From positions 36,746 to 100,745 of the forward strand of contig JACPGE010000070.1 of the NCBI GenBank assembly GCA_016182605.1: a DNA stretch of 64,000 bases. The letters run 5' to 3'. The notes beneath the pieces were generated by a model that worked only from the letters and a program-made list of their open reading frames with translations, did no database searches and was not told where the DNA came from. The translations under genes and the position numbers were made by a program. The DNA is from Candidatus Hydrogenedentota bacterium. Lineage in GTDB: Bacteria > Hydrogenedentota > Hydrogenedentia > Hydrogenedentales > JAEUWI01. Numbering within the stretch: position 1 is the stretch's first letter; each line of letters opens with the position of its first letter. Of the stretch, positions 8,783 through 18,464 are shown in pieces.

Positions 8783-10729
8783 CTACTCCCCTCCGGCCAG
8801 GGCAACGTGCTGCCCCTTCAATTTGTCAGCGTACACATACTCCATAACATCCTTGGCATAGGGCGACGCCACGTCGCTGCCCTTCTCGCCGTGCAGAATC
8901 AATACGCTTACGGCAATGCGGAGATCTTCTTCGATCACCCCCGCCACGAACCACGCATGGTGGCGCAACGCCCAGGGTACGACTCCGTTGTTCTTCCGGG
9001 CCGCTTCATCGCGCACAGCCAGCCGGACCACCTGCGCCGTGCCCGTCTTGCCCAAGACACGCAATCCCTTGACCTTTGCCTGCTGGCCGGTGCCACGCGG
9101 ATAGTCGTCCTTTTCCACGCAACGCAACAATCCTTCCTTCACGATCTCGACTGTCTCGTCCTTCAGAATCTTTTCCCGCTCCGGTTTCATGCCTTGATTC
9201 AGGTGCGGGCGCACGCGGTACCCGCCATTGACGAAGGTCGAGATCATGGCGGCCGCCTGTAGAGGCGTCATCTGCGTGCTGCCCTGCCCAATGGCCATGA
9301 TGGAGGTTTCAACCGGATACCACCGGCCAATGGAAGGATCCTTGTCATTCTTGTGCACCTCGGCTTTCCAGGCGGGGTTGGGCACAAGGCCGGGGGCCTC
9401 TTCCGGCAAATCGATTCCCGTCCGCTCGCCCAGGCCAAACTTGTGTGACCACGCCGAGATCCGGTCTATCCCGAGCTTCTGGGCGATCGTATAGTAAAAC
9501 ACGTCACACGAGTAGGCCAGCGAATTCACCAAGTTCGTTCCGCCATGGCCATGCCGCTGCCAGCAATGGAGCACCGCACCCATCTGAAAGGAGCCGCCAC
9601 ACGATACCGTCGAGGTAGGGGTGATCACGCCTTCTTCAATGGCCGCCGCGGCCACCACCATCTTGTAAATGGATCCCGGGTAAGTCTGCTCTTTGAATGC
9701 GAGGGATTTCAGCGGATCGAGACGCTCCCGGGGTGTCGCCCCCTTGGGCCCCTGCAACAGAACGTTTTTTTCGGTGCGCAGGTTCTGCGTCACGAAGACG
9801 TTGGGATCGTAGGCCGGGTTGCTCGCCATGGCCAGCACCTCGCCTGTATCCGCATTCAGCACTACGATGGCGCCCGCCTCACCCCCCAGCAAGTTTTCGC
9901 AATGTTCCTGAAGGTCCAGATCCAGCGTCAGGTGAAGGTCCCCGCCGCGCGATGGGTCGTGCCGGATCCCCATCGAATCGAGCAGATTGCCCGCCGTGTC
10001 GCGCGTGGCAATGTAGGGCTTGCCCCCGGTATCCGTAAGCAACTGGGGTGACCCGTCGGCGTAGCGCGTGTAACGCTCGAAGCCGTCGCGGCCATGGAGC
10101 AACTGTTCATACTGCTGCTCGATGCCCGCATAACCAATCAGGTCGCCCTGCCGGTAGCCGTCTTCGCGCCAGGTTTCGAGTTGATTCGGCCCGATCTCCG
10201 CCAGATACCCCAGCAACTGCCCCGCCGTCTTTCCGTGAAGATAACGGCGCTGGGGGTGCACCTTCGTGAAAACCCCCGGCAATTTGTAGGCGTTTTCCTC
10301 GATGCGCGTGCGCTCCGCCTTCGTCACGTCTTGCTGCACGAGAATCTGAATGAAGGGCGCCCCGCGCTTGCTCTCGATCTCGTCATACAATTCGCTTGCC
10401 GAAATCCCCAGTATGTTCGCCAGACTGTGGCACACTTCGCTGTGCCGCTCTTTGGGGCATTCGCCAGGCACAAACACGATATCCGCCGAGGGCCGGTTGT
10501 CCGCCAGCACGGCGTTGTCCCGGGCAAAGATGATGCCGCGATCCGACTTCAGGCGCTGCTCCCCCACGATCTGGCCCATGGACTTCTCGCGGAAATAGTT
10601 CAGGTTCAGAATCTGGAGACGCCACAATTGCACGCCCAGCACCGCCAGGGCCACCGTCATGGCCACAGCGAAGAACTGCACCCGGTTTTCCACGCCTGGA
10701 TAGCGCTCGGCATCATGGCTTGATGGCAT
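8783..10729 (-). CDS. mrdA: Penicillin-binding protein 2 (elongation transpeptidase)
   Basis: 648 residues. One N-terminal membrane anchor (VQFFAVAMTVALAVLGVQL) precedes the pedestal/dimerisation region and the transpeptidase domain. The active-site motifs are S-I-Y-K in GSIYKMV, S-C-D in YSCDVFYY, and KTGTAQV. It cross-links peptidoglycan in partnership with RodA. The ATG overlaps the mreD stop by one base (TGATG), so translation is coupled. Frame extension upstream of 10729 would run into mreD and is not used. Confidence 0.96.
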   Translation of the reverse strand: MPSSHDAERYPGVENRVQFFAVAMTVALAVLGVQLWRLQILNLNYFREKSMGQIVGEQRLKSDRGIIFARDNAVLADNRPSADIVFVPGECPKERHSEVCHSLANILGISASELYDEIESKRGAPFIQILVQQDVTKAERTRIEENAYKLPGVFTKVHPQRRYLHGKTAGQLLGYLAEIGPNQLETWREDGYRQGDLIGYAGIEQQYEQLLHGRDGFERYTRYADGSPQLLTDTGGKPYIATRDTAGNLLDSMGIRHDPSRGGDLHLTLDLDLQEHCENLLGGEAGAIVVLNADTGEVLAMASNPAYDPNVFVTQNLRTEKNVLLQGPKGATPRERLDPLKSLAFKEQTYPGSIYKMVVAAAAIEEGVITPTSTVSCGGSFQMGAVLHCWQRHGHGGTNLVNSLAYSCDVFYYTIAQKLGIDRISAWSHKFGLGERTGIDLPEEAPGLVPNPAWKAEVHKNDKDPSIGRWYPVETSIMAIGQGSTQMTPLQAAAMISTFVNGGYRVRPHLNQGMKPEREKILKDETVEIVKEGLLRCVEKDDYPRGTGQQAKVKGLRVLGKTGTAQVVRLAVRDEAARKNNGVVPWALRHHAWFVAGVIEEDLRIAVSVLILHGEKGSDVASPYAKDVMEYVYADKLKGQHVALAGGE

Positions 10730-11244
10730 CAGGTCACTCCCGATGACAGGCCCCGGGGACGCTGAAAGGTCCACATCAGGCCCATGATCACGAATGGACT
10801 AATGAGACAGGTGTAAAATGCGGCAGGGACTACGGACGCCACCAGGGTTGTCGCCACGGAGACCGAAGGTTCCTGCACGTATTGAATCGCCGTGTAGAGC
10901 GCGCCGTGGATCACGCCGGCGCAAAAGACCAGCCCCATCTTGATGGCGGGATGCTCCGTCACCAGCCGCGTGGCAAAACGGCCCGTCACGTAACCCACGA
11001 TCACCAGGCAAAAAACGTGGTGCCCGAGCACATCGTGGCTGGACACGTCCTGGTAGATCCCGCCGAGCAAGCCGGTAAACATGGCCCGTTCCACGCCCTG
11101 GGTAATGGCAAAGTAGACCACGAGAATAAGCGTGAGATCAGGCAGCACGCTCTGCAGCTTCAGCGCGTCCGGCCAGGTGGATTGCACGATCGCGGTCACC
11201 ACGATAATCACCAGCCAGATTATGTTCTTGCCAATATCGGCCAT
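10729..11244 (-). CDS. mreD: Rod shape-determining membrane protein MreD
   Basis: 171 residues, about six membrane segments. Typical MreD residues are seen in LPDLTLILVVYFAITQG followed by a GLLGGIYQDV segment. The start at MADIGKNII (11244) fits family length and lies 10 bases after the mreC stop. A longer frame to 11346 would overlap mreC with a basic, unconserved leader. MreD is the least conserved elongasome member; position between mreC and mrdA supports the call. Confidence 0.9.
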   Translation of the reverse strand: MADIGKNIIWLVIIVVTAIVQSTWPDALKLQSVLPDLTLILVVYFAITQGVERAMFTGLLGGIYQDVSSHDVLGHHVFCLVIVGYVTGRFATRLVTEHPAIKMGLVFCAGVIHGALYTAIQYVQEPSVSVATTLVASVVPAAFYTCLISPFVIMGLMWTFQRPRGLSSGVT

Positions 11245-11254
11245 GCGCAATCTC

Positions 11255-12187
11255 TCAGGGTGCGTATTTTTCTTGCAGCGTGCGGCGATCGGGAAGCTGC
11301 GTGGCAAAGGCCACCGGCGCCTCCACGTCCTGCGTGAGACCCGCAAGATCGTCCACCGATTTTACCGCGCGCTCCACCACAAAGACCTCGTCCAGACTGT
11401 AGGGGTCCACATAGGGCTGCACTTCCGCCGATTGCCACAGGGTGCCGCTCTTGCTCACCCGGCTCACCCGGCCTATCGGAAGCCCCGCGGGGAACAGGCT
11501 CTCCGGACTCGTCACCACGGGATCCCCAATCTGCACTTCGTCCTTCATATCGATAAAGGCCATGGTGCAGATACTGGAAAGATCGGAACTCGTCGAGCGC
11601 ACAATGCCGTCAAAGGCGCGCAGCCGGCTGCGCTTCACCATGGCGCCCACGCGGCACAGGGGATGATGCAGCGTCGCCACGGTCGCCGTATAGGGCTGCA
11701 CGGCAATGATCATGCCCACCACGCCCTCCGGCCCCACCACGGCCATGCCCTCTTCCACGCCATGCTGGCGCCCGCGATCGATGGTCAGCGTGCCCTTGTA
11801 ACTCTCCAGAATCTCCACGGGCGTGAAGGAAAAGCGCGGATTCGCCCGCTTGAACTCCAGAAGATCGCGGAGCCGCTGGTTCTCCTGGTTCAGTTCCGAG
11901 GTCTTCGCCAGCGCCTCGCTCAGCCGCGGCAGATTCTGATAGAGCAAGGCGTTCTCGTCGCGCAGACTGCCATAGCCGTACACGAAGCCAAACGCGAAAT
12001 CCGCCATGTTCTCCATCGACGCACGGGCCTTCAAAAAGGGGTAGGCCGTCATGGTGACAAGATAACTGATGCCCCGCTGGATGCCCGTCGCCTCGGTGCC
12101 GCTGACCAGGGAGGCCAGCGACAGCGACACCAACACAATCAGAATTACGACAGGACGGTTTTCACGCAACAGCCGGGAGAAGTTCAC
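11255..12187 (-). CDS. mreC: Rod shape-determining protein MreC
   Basis: 310 residues. A single N-terminal membrane span (PVVILIVLVSLSLASLV) is followed by a coiled coil (about residues 75-115, LSEALAKTSELNQENQRLRD). The two beta-barrel domains of MreC come next (TLTIDRGRQHGVEEGMAVV, GRVSRVSKSGTLWQSAEV). The protein is the periplasmic scaffold linking MreB/MreD to PBP2. The order mreB-mreC-mreD-mrdA-rodA is canonical. An 85-base gap separates it from mreB. Confidence 0.96.
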   Translation of the reverse strand: MNFSRLLRENRPVVILIVLVSLSLASLVSGTEATGIQRGISYLVTMTAYPFLKARASMENMADFAFGFVYGYGSLRDENALLYQNLPRLSEALAKTSELNQENQRLRDLLEFKRANPRFSFTPVEILESYKGTLTIDRGRQHGVEEGMAVVGPEGVVGMIIAVQPYTATVATLHHPLCRVGAMVKRSRLRAFDGIVRSTSSDLSSICTMAFIDMKDEVQIGDPVVTSPESLFPAGLPIGRVSRVSKSGTLWQSAEVQPYVDPYSLDEVFVVERAVKSVDDLAGLTQDVEAPVAFATQLPDRRTLQEKYAP

Positions 12188-12272
12188 AGGCAGGCCCCCC
12201 GATCAGGCCGTGGCTGTCCCCCGGAGGCGCGGTTGCCGAGCAATCTTTCCGGTGCAGCAGACATACCGGGCG

Positions 12273-13331
<1,059 letters not shown>

Positions 13332-13414
13332 TTACTCTCCGAGACAGCCCGGCGGCACACTTCCTAAATTGCTACACTTAAACGATTTATGATTCGGACA
13401 GTTCTAGCCCGCGC

Positions 13415-13443
13415 ATTATAGCAGAACCACCCGGGATTTCCAA
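13415..13443 (-). promoter_or_regulatory. Sigma70-type promoter of the mreB operon
   Basis: On the minus strand TTGGAA, 17-base spacer, TATAAT. The -10 is perfect and preceded by TGC, an extended -10. It lies about 108 bases upstream of mreB with no gene between. The rest of 13308-13595 shows no ORF I would support. Confidence 0.7.
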
Positions 13444-13595
13444 TGCCCACGAACCGCAGATCCCGCGAATGGAGGCCGAAGAACCCCTCCTTAACGCACG
13501 GCTCAAGGTGCCAACAACAAGATTGCTCTTGAAACTCTTCCGTGCCCCTTCGCGTAAAGTGACTTAAGGAGCAGCACTGGACCGCTGACCACGAA

Positions 13596-13624
13596 TTGAC
13601 GTAGCCCATGCTGCTATATACACT
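13596..13624 (+). promoter_or_regulatory. Sigma70-type promoter for the HEPN/MNT pair
   Basis: TTGACG, 17-base spacer, TACACT, followed by TGG; about 145 bases before the HEPN start. The same arrangement, with the same six bases at both boxes and the same trailing TGG, occurs at 14534-14562 before the hsdM stub. Confidence 0.5.
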
Positions 13625-13768
13625 TGGCAGTGTTCGTTCAGAAAATTTCGTCGGGGATTTTGGTTGAAGGCAGCGTACCGCAGTTCCTGGACGCCGGAAA
13701 GGCGAATACAGCGAAAATTGGTTGCTTTTGGCGAGACTGACGTAGGTGCCGTACCGTGGAGAACTGGG

Positions 13769-14191
13769 ATGATCGACCATGACAGGCTTCACAAGTCCGT
13801 CAAGCGGCTGGCACTTCAGTTGGAGAATCATCAAGGGGCGACTGGCCGCGCCGAACTCACGACCCTGGACCGGGAAGCGCTCGCCGAGTCTGTGATGCAA
13901 CGCTTCAAAAAGTGCTACGACACCCTCTGGAAGCACCTGAAGCGATACCTCGCGGAAGAACAGGGCCTCACCGATATCCCCAACAGCCCCAAGCAGGTAT
14001 TTCGTCTGGCCAACGAAAATTATCTCTTGTCGGGTCGAATCGAGCAATGGCTCCACTACGCGAATACGCGTACCGCCACCGCCCACGACTACAGCGGCGA
14101 AAAAGCGGAGGAATCTCTGGCCATCATACCGCACTTCCTGACTGACGCTATCGGTCTCTACGAGATTATGACCAGGACCTGCTGGAAATGA
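13769..14191 (+). CDS. HEPN-type nucleotidyltransferase substrate-binding protein (HI0074 family), putative toxin
   Basis: 140 residues, all-helical. WKHLKRYLAEEQG, VFRLANENYLL and RTATAHDYSGEKAEE are typical of the family that pairs with minimal nucleotidyltransferases. The R-x-(4-6)-H motif of HEPN RNases can be seen as R-TATAH. In characterised HEPN/MNT modules the HEPN protein is an RNase toxin silenced by AMPylation from the MNT partner. The start at 13769 is chosen for the GGAG site 9 bases upstream; an earlier in-frame codon at 13664 lacks one. The stop overlaps the next gene by 4 bases (ATGA). Confidence 0.88.
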   Translation: MIDHDRLHKSVKRLALQLENHQGATGRAELTTLDREALAESVMQRFKKCYDTLWKHLKRYLAEEQGLTDIPNSPKQVFRLANENYLLSGRIEQWLHYANTRTATAHDYSGEKAEESLAIIPHFLTDAIGLYEIMTRTCWK

Positions 14192-14496
14192 ACCCTTCGC
14201 TGGATTTGACCGCCGCGCAGCACGAACAAATCACCGCCCTGCTGACACATCATCTGCCCGGCGTGGAAGTCTGGGCCTTCGGTTCACGCGTCAAACACAC
14301 CGCACGCCCAAACTCCGATCTCGATCTGGTCGCCTTTGCCGAAGCGGATCATGCGTCCCGCGTCGCGGACCTCAGAGAGGCCTTCGAAGACAGCGCCCTC
14401 CCCTTTCGCGTCGACCTGCACGTCTGGAGGGACTTGCCGGAGAGTTTTCAGAGAAATATCGCCGCAGAATACACGGTGCTCCAGCATGGCCGGTAG
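14188..14496 (+). CDS. Minimal nucleotidyltransferase (MNT), putative antitoxin
   Basis: 102 residues. The pol-beta signature is complete: WAFGSRVKHTARPNSDLDLV (Gly-Ser and Asp-x-Asp), with a later Asp in RVDLHVW. Proteins of this size act as the antitoxin of HEPN/MNT modules, adding AMP to the HEPN partner. It overlaps the HEPN gene by 4 bases, so the two are translationally coupled. It sits at the left edge of an island with defence-gene remnants. Confidence 0.9.
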   Translation: MNPSLDLTAAQHEQITALLTHHLPGVEVWAFGSRVKHTARPNSDLDLVAFAEADHASRVADLREAFEDSALPFRVDLHVWRDLPESFQRNIAAEYTVLQHGR

Positions 14497-14533
14497 ATGG
14501 AAGAAGTCCGGTAATTTGCCTTTCCGCTCCCCA

Positions 14534-14562
14534 TTGACGCAGACCCTTCTGTGCTATACACT
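14534..14562 (+). promoter_or_regulatory. Sigma70-type promoter in front of the hsdM stub
   Basis: TTGACG, 17-base spacer, TACACT, 37 bases before the ATG at 14600. The boxes are identical to those at 13596-13624. It is probably the original promoter of the restriction operon, now placed to transcribe the NYN/NACHT genes. Confidence 0.5.
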
Positions 14563-14599
14563 TGGTCACTATTACGCAGTACCCAGCGGAAGAGGATCC

Positions 14600-14694
14600 A
14601 TGTCGCCAAAGAAAACTGCGGAAAATGGCAGGAGCGCCAATGTCGGCTACGAGGCCGAGATCTGGAAGTTGGAAGACGCGCTGAAAGGCAGCAC
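14600..14694 (+). pseudogene. hsdM: N-terminal stub of type I restriction methylase HsdM
   Basis: The first 31 codons after the ATG (AAGAGG ribosome site just upstream) read SPKKTAENGRSANVGYEAEI and then WKLEDALKGS. That closely matches the start of HsdM proteins, which have AN-GFEA-LW---D-LRG. Directly after KGS the similarity stops where the conserved helix leading to GLIFLKYISDAF should begin. No methylase catalytic motif follows. The rest of the gene is therefore gone, although promoter, ribosome site and start codon survive. Confidence 0.7.
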
Positions 14695-15034
14695 TTGTGC
14701 GCCGTACTATGCCGCAGTTTGCCCGATTCTATCACTGTTGACGGATTTCGACAGCCGGATCGCGAGAAGGGCTAGATTTGAAGACCTAAGCATACAGACC
14801 ATGCCTGACACTGCCAGTCGCAAGCGCGTCCCCGCCGAGTCCCTTTCGCGCTTCCACTCTCTACCGCTGTCCATCCAATTCGCCGAGTCATTTGGCGGAC
14901 AGGTTTGGTCCCCTTTCGCTCGCGCTCGCGCGACCAGCTCCGAAAATAGGTCCTTGATCTTCGAGCGAAAAGTACTATTTCGAAATACCATCAGGCCAAC
15001 TCGTACCAAGCTTATCGATCATTGAAGGCACAAC
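14695..15034 (+). other. Degenerate stretch between hsdM stub and NYN gene
   Basis: The hsdM frame stays open to 15025, but the translation (…FEDLSIQTMPDTASRKRVPA…) resembles nothing I recognise and has no catalytic pattern. I see no second gene. It may be decayed restriction-locus DNA or the left border of the inserted module. Confidence 0.4.
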
Positions 15035-15748
15035 ATGCTAACTCTACTTATTGACTATGACAATTTCAAAGGGACTAGACTGTACGGCTCACCTATCGAC
15101 ATTGTGCAGGCGACTTGTCTATGCTTGGAGAACGCTCAAGGAGACCTTCCTCGAAATATTAACGCGAGGTTTTACGGCGGATGGTATGAGTCGCAGAGCC
15201 TATCCCGAATGGCTCAGGACATAGTTCAAAAAATAAGCGCCGCGTTTCCATTTCCACGGAAATCCTCTACGGGAAAGTCCAGTACAATAACCGCAGAACT
15301 TGCCCATTCATCACTAGTGCAACCGAGGATTCCATGGCATAACACTTTTCGAAGGAGGCAACTCCAAAATAATATCCGTTGCGCCACCAAAGCAGATTGG
15401 CCCTGCAATATGTCCGCGTGCCTACTAACTCCATTGGAACAATTCTTTGCATCCAACAAGTGCCCAGAATTGCATTGCAAAGTTACAACACATGATATCT
15501 TCTATCGCAACGAGCAGAAGCTGGTAGATTCAATGTTGCTTATTGACCTGATGTTTTCTGCTTTCCACGATAAGCAAATTGTCATCGTTTCCTCCGATGA
15601 GGATTTCACACCGGGTATAGTATTCGCAACACAACTGGGCACTATGGTTTACCATGTCAAACCTAAGACGCCTTCAAATTATTCGCCGCGCTACATGGCG
15701 CATTTACAAAGTAATTACACAGAATTACATATTTGGAGACAGCCATGA
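15035..15748 (+). CDS. NYN-domain (PIN-like) nuclease, candidate defence effector
   Basis: 237 residues. It begins LTLLIDYDNFKG with Asp7, Asp9 and Asn10, the entry strand of NYN/PIN nucleases. Near residues 167-200 it has KLVDSMLLIDLMF and then IVIVSSDEDFTP, the later acidic residues of the same metal-dependent RNase site. The catalytic set looks intact. The middle (residues 75-145) is poorly conserved and Cys-rich. Codon and base use are AT-richer than in neighbouring housekeeping genes. It overlaps the NACHT gene by 4 bases (ATGA), so the two are a coupled pair. No transmembrane or signal sequence. Target RNA unknown. Confidence 0.75.
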   Translation: MLTLLIDYDNFKGTRLYGSPIDIVQATCLCLENAQGDLPRNINARFYGGWYESQSLSRMAQDIVQKISAAFPFPRKSSTGKSSTITAELAHSSLVQPRIPWHNTFRRRQLQNNIRCATKADWPCNMSACLLTPLEQFFASNKCPELHCKVTTHDIFYRNEQKLVDSMLLIDLMFSAFHDKQIVIVSSDEDFTPGIVFATQLGTMVYHVKPKTPSNYSPRYMAHLQSNYTELHIWRQP

Positions 15749-18036
15749 ACTTTGCAACATTTCGCCGTGTAGTCAGCACCTTTGTCGACAACCCGAAGAA
15801 TATAAGTTGGGACAGAGGCACCTTGCTTATGCAGGCGTCGGGCAATGAAATTATGGTGACGTATCGTCAACAGGGAGAGAATTTAATCGTATCAGAGCAC
15901 GGCAAGGACTCGGACGCTTTGACTTGGATTGCCAGGAGGTTGGCGCGACTCGATGTGCTATCCGAGCAACTTATCGCTACTCTTCCACAGGTAACTACTT
16001 ACATTCCACCTTCGGGCGCATTTTCTGATCATCTCGAAAGGGCAACGAAGGAAGGTCTAATTCCGTGCGATGACGCCAAGTCTACTCTCTCGAATTGTCT
16101 GCTTGAAAAAATCCCAGGCGTTTGCGAAGTCTATTACTTGACCTCCGACGCTGGTGACGGAAAGTCAACACTAATAAACCAAATGGCTCTAGAGCGCGCT
16201 CAGCATTACCGCCGAGCCGAAGCTTCTAGTCTTATAGTTCCAGTTCCACTCGGAGGACGTCCATTTCTTTCCTTTGGCGATATTATAAGTGCAACACTAT
16301 TGAACCAATACCGATTTCAGAATCTTTATTTCGATTCATTTATGGAATTTGTAAAGCTCGGGCTGATAATTCCGGCTCTTGACGGATTCGAGGAGGTTTT
16401 TGTTGAGGGGCGTCATGATGAAGCAATTAGTGCTCTCGGACAACTATTGTCAGCACTTCGAGATGATGGAGAAAGCACTGGCCAGGTAGTAATTGCGGCA
16501 CGGCAAGCTTACTTCGATTTCAAAAGTTTTTCAACACAGGCAAAACTTTGGGATTCGTTGCCAGATTCGGTCTTGACATTCGCTCAGGTGCGACTGGATC
16601 GCTGGAGTAAAATGCACTGTATTAAATATTTTAAGTTGAGTGGCTTGCTGGACGCCGAGAACCTCTACAATGCGTTTGCAGAGCGTCTGGGAACAGAACA
16701 GCATCCACTCTTGACACGTCCAGTTCTCGTTAGGCAGCTTGTTATGATTATCATGAAGTCGGACGCCCCGTTCTCCGTCGTAAACGCTATACAGCCGGGC
16801 ACTGCGAACTATTTCTACAAATTTGTAAACACCATAGTCGAACGAGAGGCACAAGATAAGTGGATAAGCAAGTCTGGCCCTGCTCCGAATCCTCCACTCC
16901 TTACAGTTGAGCAACATCACGAATTACTTGGTCATGTCGCCAACGAGATGTGGACATCGAAGACGACGAGTCTGCCTGCTGATATCCTTGACGTAATTGC
17001 GGAGAGCTACAGTGAGACTGTCGGACTTCCAGTACAGGTGTCGAGACAGATCAAGGAGCGACTCAAGCAACATGCATTAATTGTCACTGAAAGTGGATAT
17101 AAGAAAACCTATCGTTTCGACCACGAAGAATTCTATCACTTTTTCTTGGGGCACTCGCTTGGAGATGTCTTGGTGAAACGTGATCAGTCCGGTGTCTTGC
17201 GAATTATTCGTCTAGATGTGCTTCCACCTGTTGCATGTCAGATAACGATATCTATCGCTTTACAAAGCTGCAACGATGTGCGCGAAATAGCTGATTTTAT
17301 ACGCGCCTTGTCTGACCTTGAAGGTCCCTCATCGTACGTTAAGGAGAATGCAACTCTTCTCCTACTCGAACTTGCAGATGGTCGAACGGATATTAGGCCT
17401 GATTTTTCCAACTACTTTTTCAACGCGGAACTCTTGAGAGAGCGGCGGCTGCAAAACTGCACATTTGTGAACTGTATATTTCTCGAGCTAGATCTCGAGT
17501 CGAGCAGGCTCAGTGACTGTGTTTTTCGGCGATGTGTTATCGAGAGACTACTATTATCTAGAGAGATTCTGAACGGCCTAGTATTCGACGTCGACTGTGT
17601 CGTTCGTGCCGTCGTGTGCGCGAGCACGTCTGATGAGCCTGTTTTCGCTCCGATTTTGATTCGTGAGCACGTGAAACAAGCTGGTATAGATTGGCACGGA
17701 GGATTGACGGCGGAAATTAACCAATCCAACGAGGCAGACCCAGATATTGGGTTATTCACTCGTCTTCTGCGCGGATTTCTTCGTACGACGCAGATGAACG
17801 AAAATGTCATTTTACAAAGGCTTGGCGTCCACGCTCCTGCCATCATAGCTACGATGATTCCGAAGTTGCAGGATGCCGGAATCGTTGAAGAGGTGCAATG
17901 GCAAGGACACGGTGTACAGCATAGGTATCGTTTGTCAGCATCAATGGAAGATATTCAATCTGCATTGGAGGAGTGCCAAGGGTCTTTCGAAAGATTTCTT
18001 CAGATATCCAAAGTTAAAATGCCGAGAATCCAATAG
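15745..18036 (+). CDS. NACHT-like STAND NTPase with pentapeptide-like C-terminal region
   Basis: 763 residues from the ATG with GGAG 9 bases upstream. The N-terminal 120 residues are a small mixed alpha/beta domain without clear relatives. P-loop TSDAGDGKST is at about 133-142. Walker B is LIIPALDGFEEVF at about 207-219, with the LDG-(F/L)-(D/E)E form typical of NACHT. A sensor-1-like strand VVIAARQAYFD follows. A helical winged region continues (FDHEEFYHFFLGHSLGD). Around residues 570-615 comes a short Cys/Phe/Leu ladder (LQNCTFVNCIFLELDL) resembling pentapeptide repeats. A C-terminal winged-helix-like part (LQDAGIVEEVQW) ends the protein. STAND NTPases of this build are infection sensors that switch on an effector; here the effector is probably the overlapping NYN gene. 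Low GC suggests transfer. Confidence 0.75.
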   Translation: MNFATFRRVVSTFVDNPKNISWDRGTLLMQASGNEIMVTYRQQGENLIVSEHGKDSDALTWIARRLARLDVLSEQLIATLPQVTTYIPPSGAFSDHLERATKEGLIPCDDAKSTLSNCLLEKIPGVCEVYYLTSDAGDGKSTLINQMALERAQHYRRAEASSLIVPVPLGGRPFLSFGDIISATLLNQYRFQNLYFDSFMEFVKLGLIIPALDGFEEVFVEGRHDEAISALGQLLSALRDDGESTGQVVIAARQAYFDFKSFSTQAKLWDSLPDSVLTFAQVRLDRWSKMHCIKYFKLSGLLDAENLYNAFAERLGTEQHPLLTRPVLVRQLVMIIMKSDAPFSVVNAIQPGTANYFYKFVNTIVEREAQDKWISKSGPAPNPPLLTVEQHHELLGHVANEMWTSKTTSLPADILDVIAESYSETVGLPVQVSRQIKERLKQHALIVTESGYKKTYRFDHEEFYHFFLGHSLGDVLVKRDQSGVLRIIRLDVLPPVACQITISIALQSCNDVREIADFIRALSDLEGPSSYVKENATLLLLELADGRTDIRPDFSNYFFNAELLRERRLQNCTFVNCIFLELDLESSRLSDCVFRRCVIERLLLSREILNGLVFDVDCVVRAVVCASTSDEPVFAPILIREHVKQAGIDWHGGLTAEINQSNEADPDIGLFTRLLRGFLRTTQMNENVILQRLGVHAPAIIATMIPKLQDAGIVEEVQWQGHGVQHRYRLSASMEDIQSALEECQGSFERFLQISKVKMPRIQ

Positions 18037-18059
18037 CACACTTTTGTCTGCAGGAGAAA

Positions 18060-18143
18060 CTGATTCGGTTAGATAGTTTCGTCGAAGACGCCGCGATAGC
18101 TTGGCTGGATGCCGACGGGTGGTTGGTATGGCACGACCCCGAT
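18060..18143 (+). pseudogene. hsdR: Probable N-terminal stub of type I restriction subunit HsdR
   Basis: In the frame beginning at 18060 the translation runs LIRLDSFVEDAAIAWLDADG and then WLVWHDPDG. HsdR proteins commonly begin with (F)VE(D/E)AALAWL--LGW-V-HGPDIA. The similarity ends at the PD where the conserved Ile-Ala should follow. No start codon or nuclease motif remains. It lies 24 bases after the NACHT stop, so the NYN/NACHT pair is flanked by stubs of hsdM and hsdR. Confidence 0.5.
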
Positions 18144-18396
18144 GGCTGGACTACGGCCTGGAAGTTATACTCCGCCACAGCGTGTGGCGCACGACCTGAC
18201 CGAACGTCAACAGCGAATACTGGCGCTGATAGAAGCGAGTCGTTGGGGACTGGCACTTCGTGATATTCGAAGTTCATTGGAACCTGGAGCGCCCGGATGG
18301 GAAGTCAAGAACGATTTGGCCACCCTGAAGCACCTGAATCTGATAAGAACCACCGGCCATGGAAGCGGGGCCAGGTGGGAATTCGTAAGATATTGA
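18109..18396 (+). pseudogene. C-terminal winged-helix fragment of an AlbA_2/Fic-like restriction-locus protein
   Basis: From about codon 28 the frame reads DLTERQQRILALIEASRWG…LRDIRSSL…KNDLATLKHLNLIRTTGHGSGARWEF and stops at 18396. LTERQ-RIL and DL--L--L-LI---G-G-GARW are the usual tail of accessory DNA-binding proteins (AlbA_2 or Fic type) found inside type I restriction operons. The frame upstream belongs to other sequence (it overlaps the hsdR-like stub), so only the tail of the gene survives. A small independent regulator is possible but no ribosome site is seen. Confidence 0.5.
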
Positions 18397-18420
18397 TTGG
18401 ACTGGTGTTACGAGGCGGAA

Positions 18421-18464
18421 CTCCAATTCCACTCCAATTCCACTCCAATTCCACTCCAATTCCT
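18421..18464. repeat. Four tandem copies of an 11-bp unit
   Basis: CTCCAATTCCA is repeated four times head to tail (last base differs in the fourth copy) just after the winged-helix fragment, marking the right edge of the low-GC island. The sequence to 18612 shows no gene. Confidence 0.9.

Noticed and set aside
13364..14134. 256-codon minus-strand ORF
   Set aside because: It lies antisense to the HEPN gene and a promoter; its translation has no domain pattern, and the plus-strand genes have motifs and ribosome sites.
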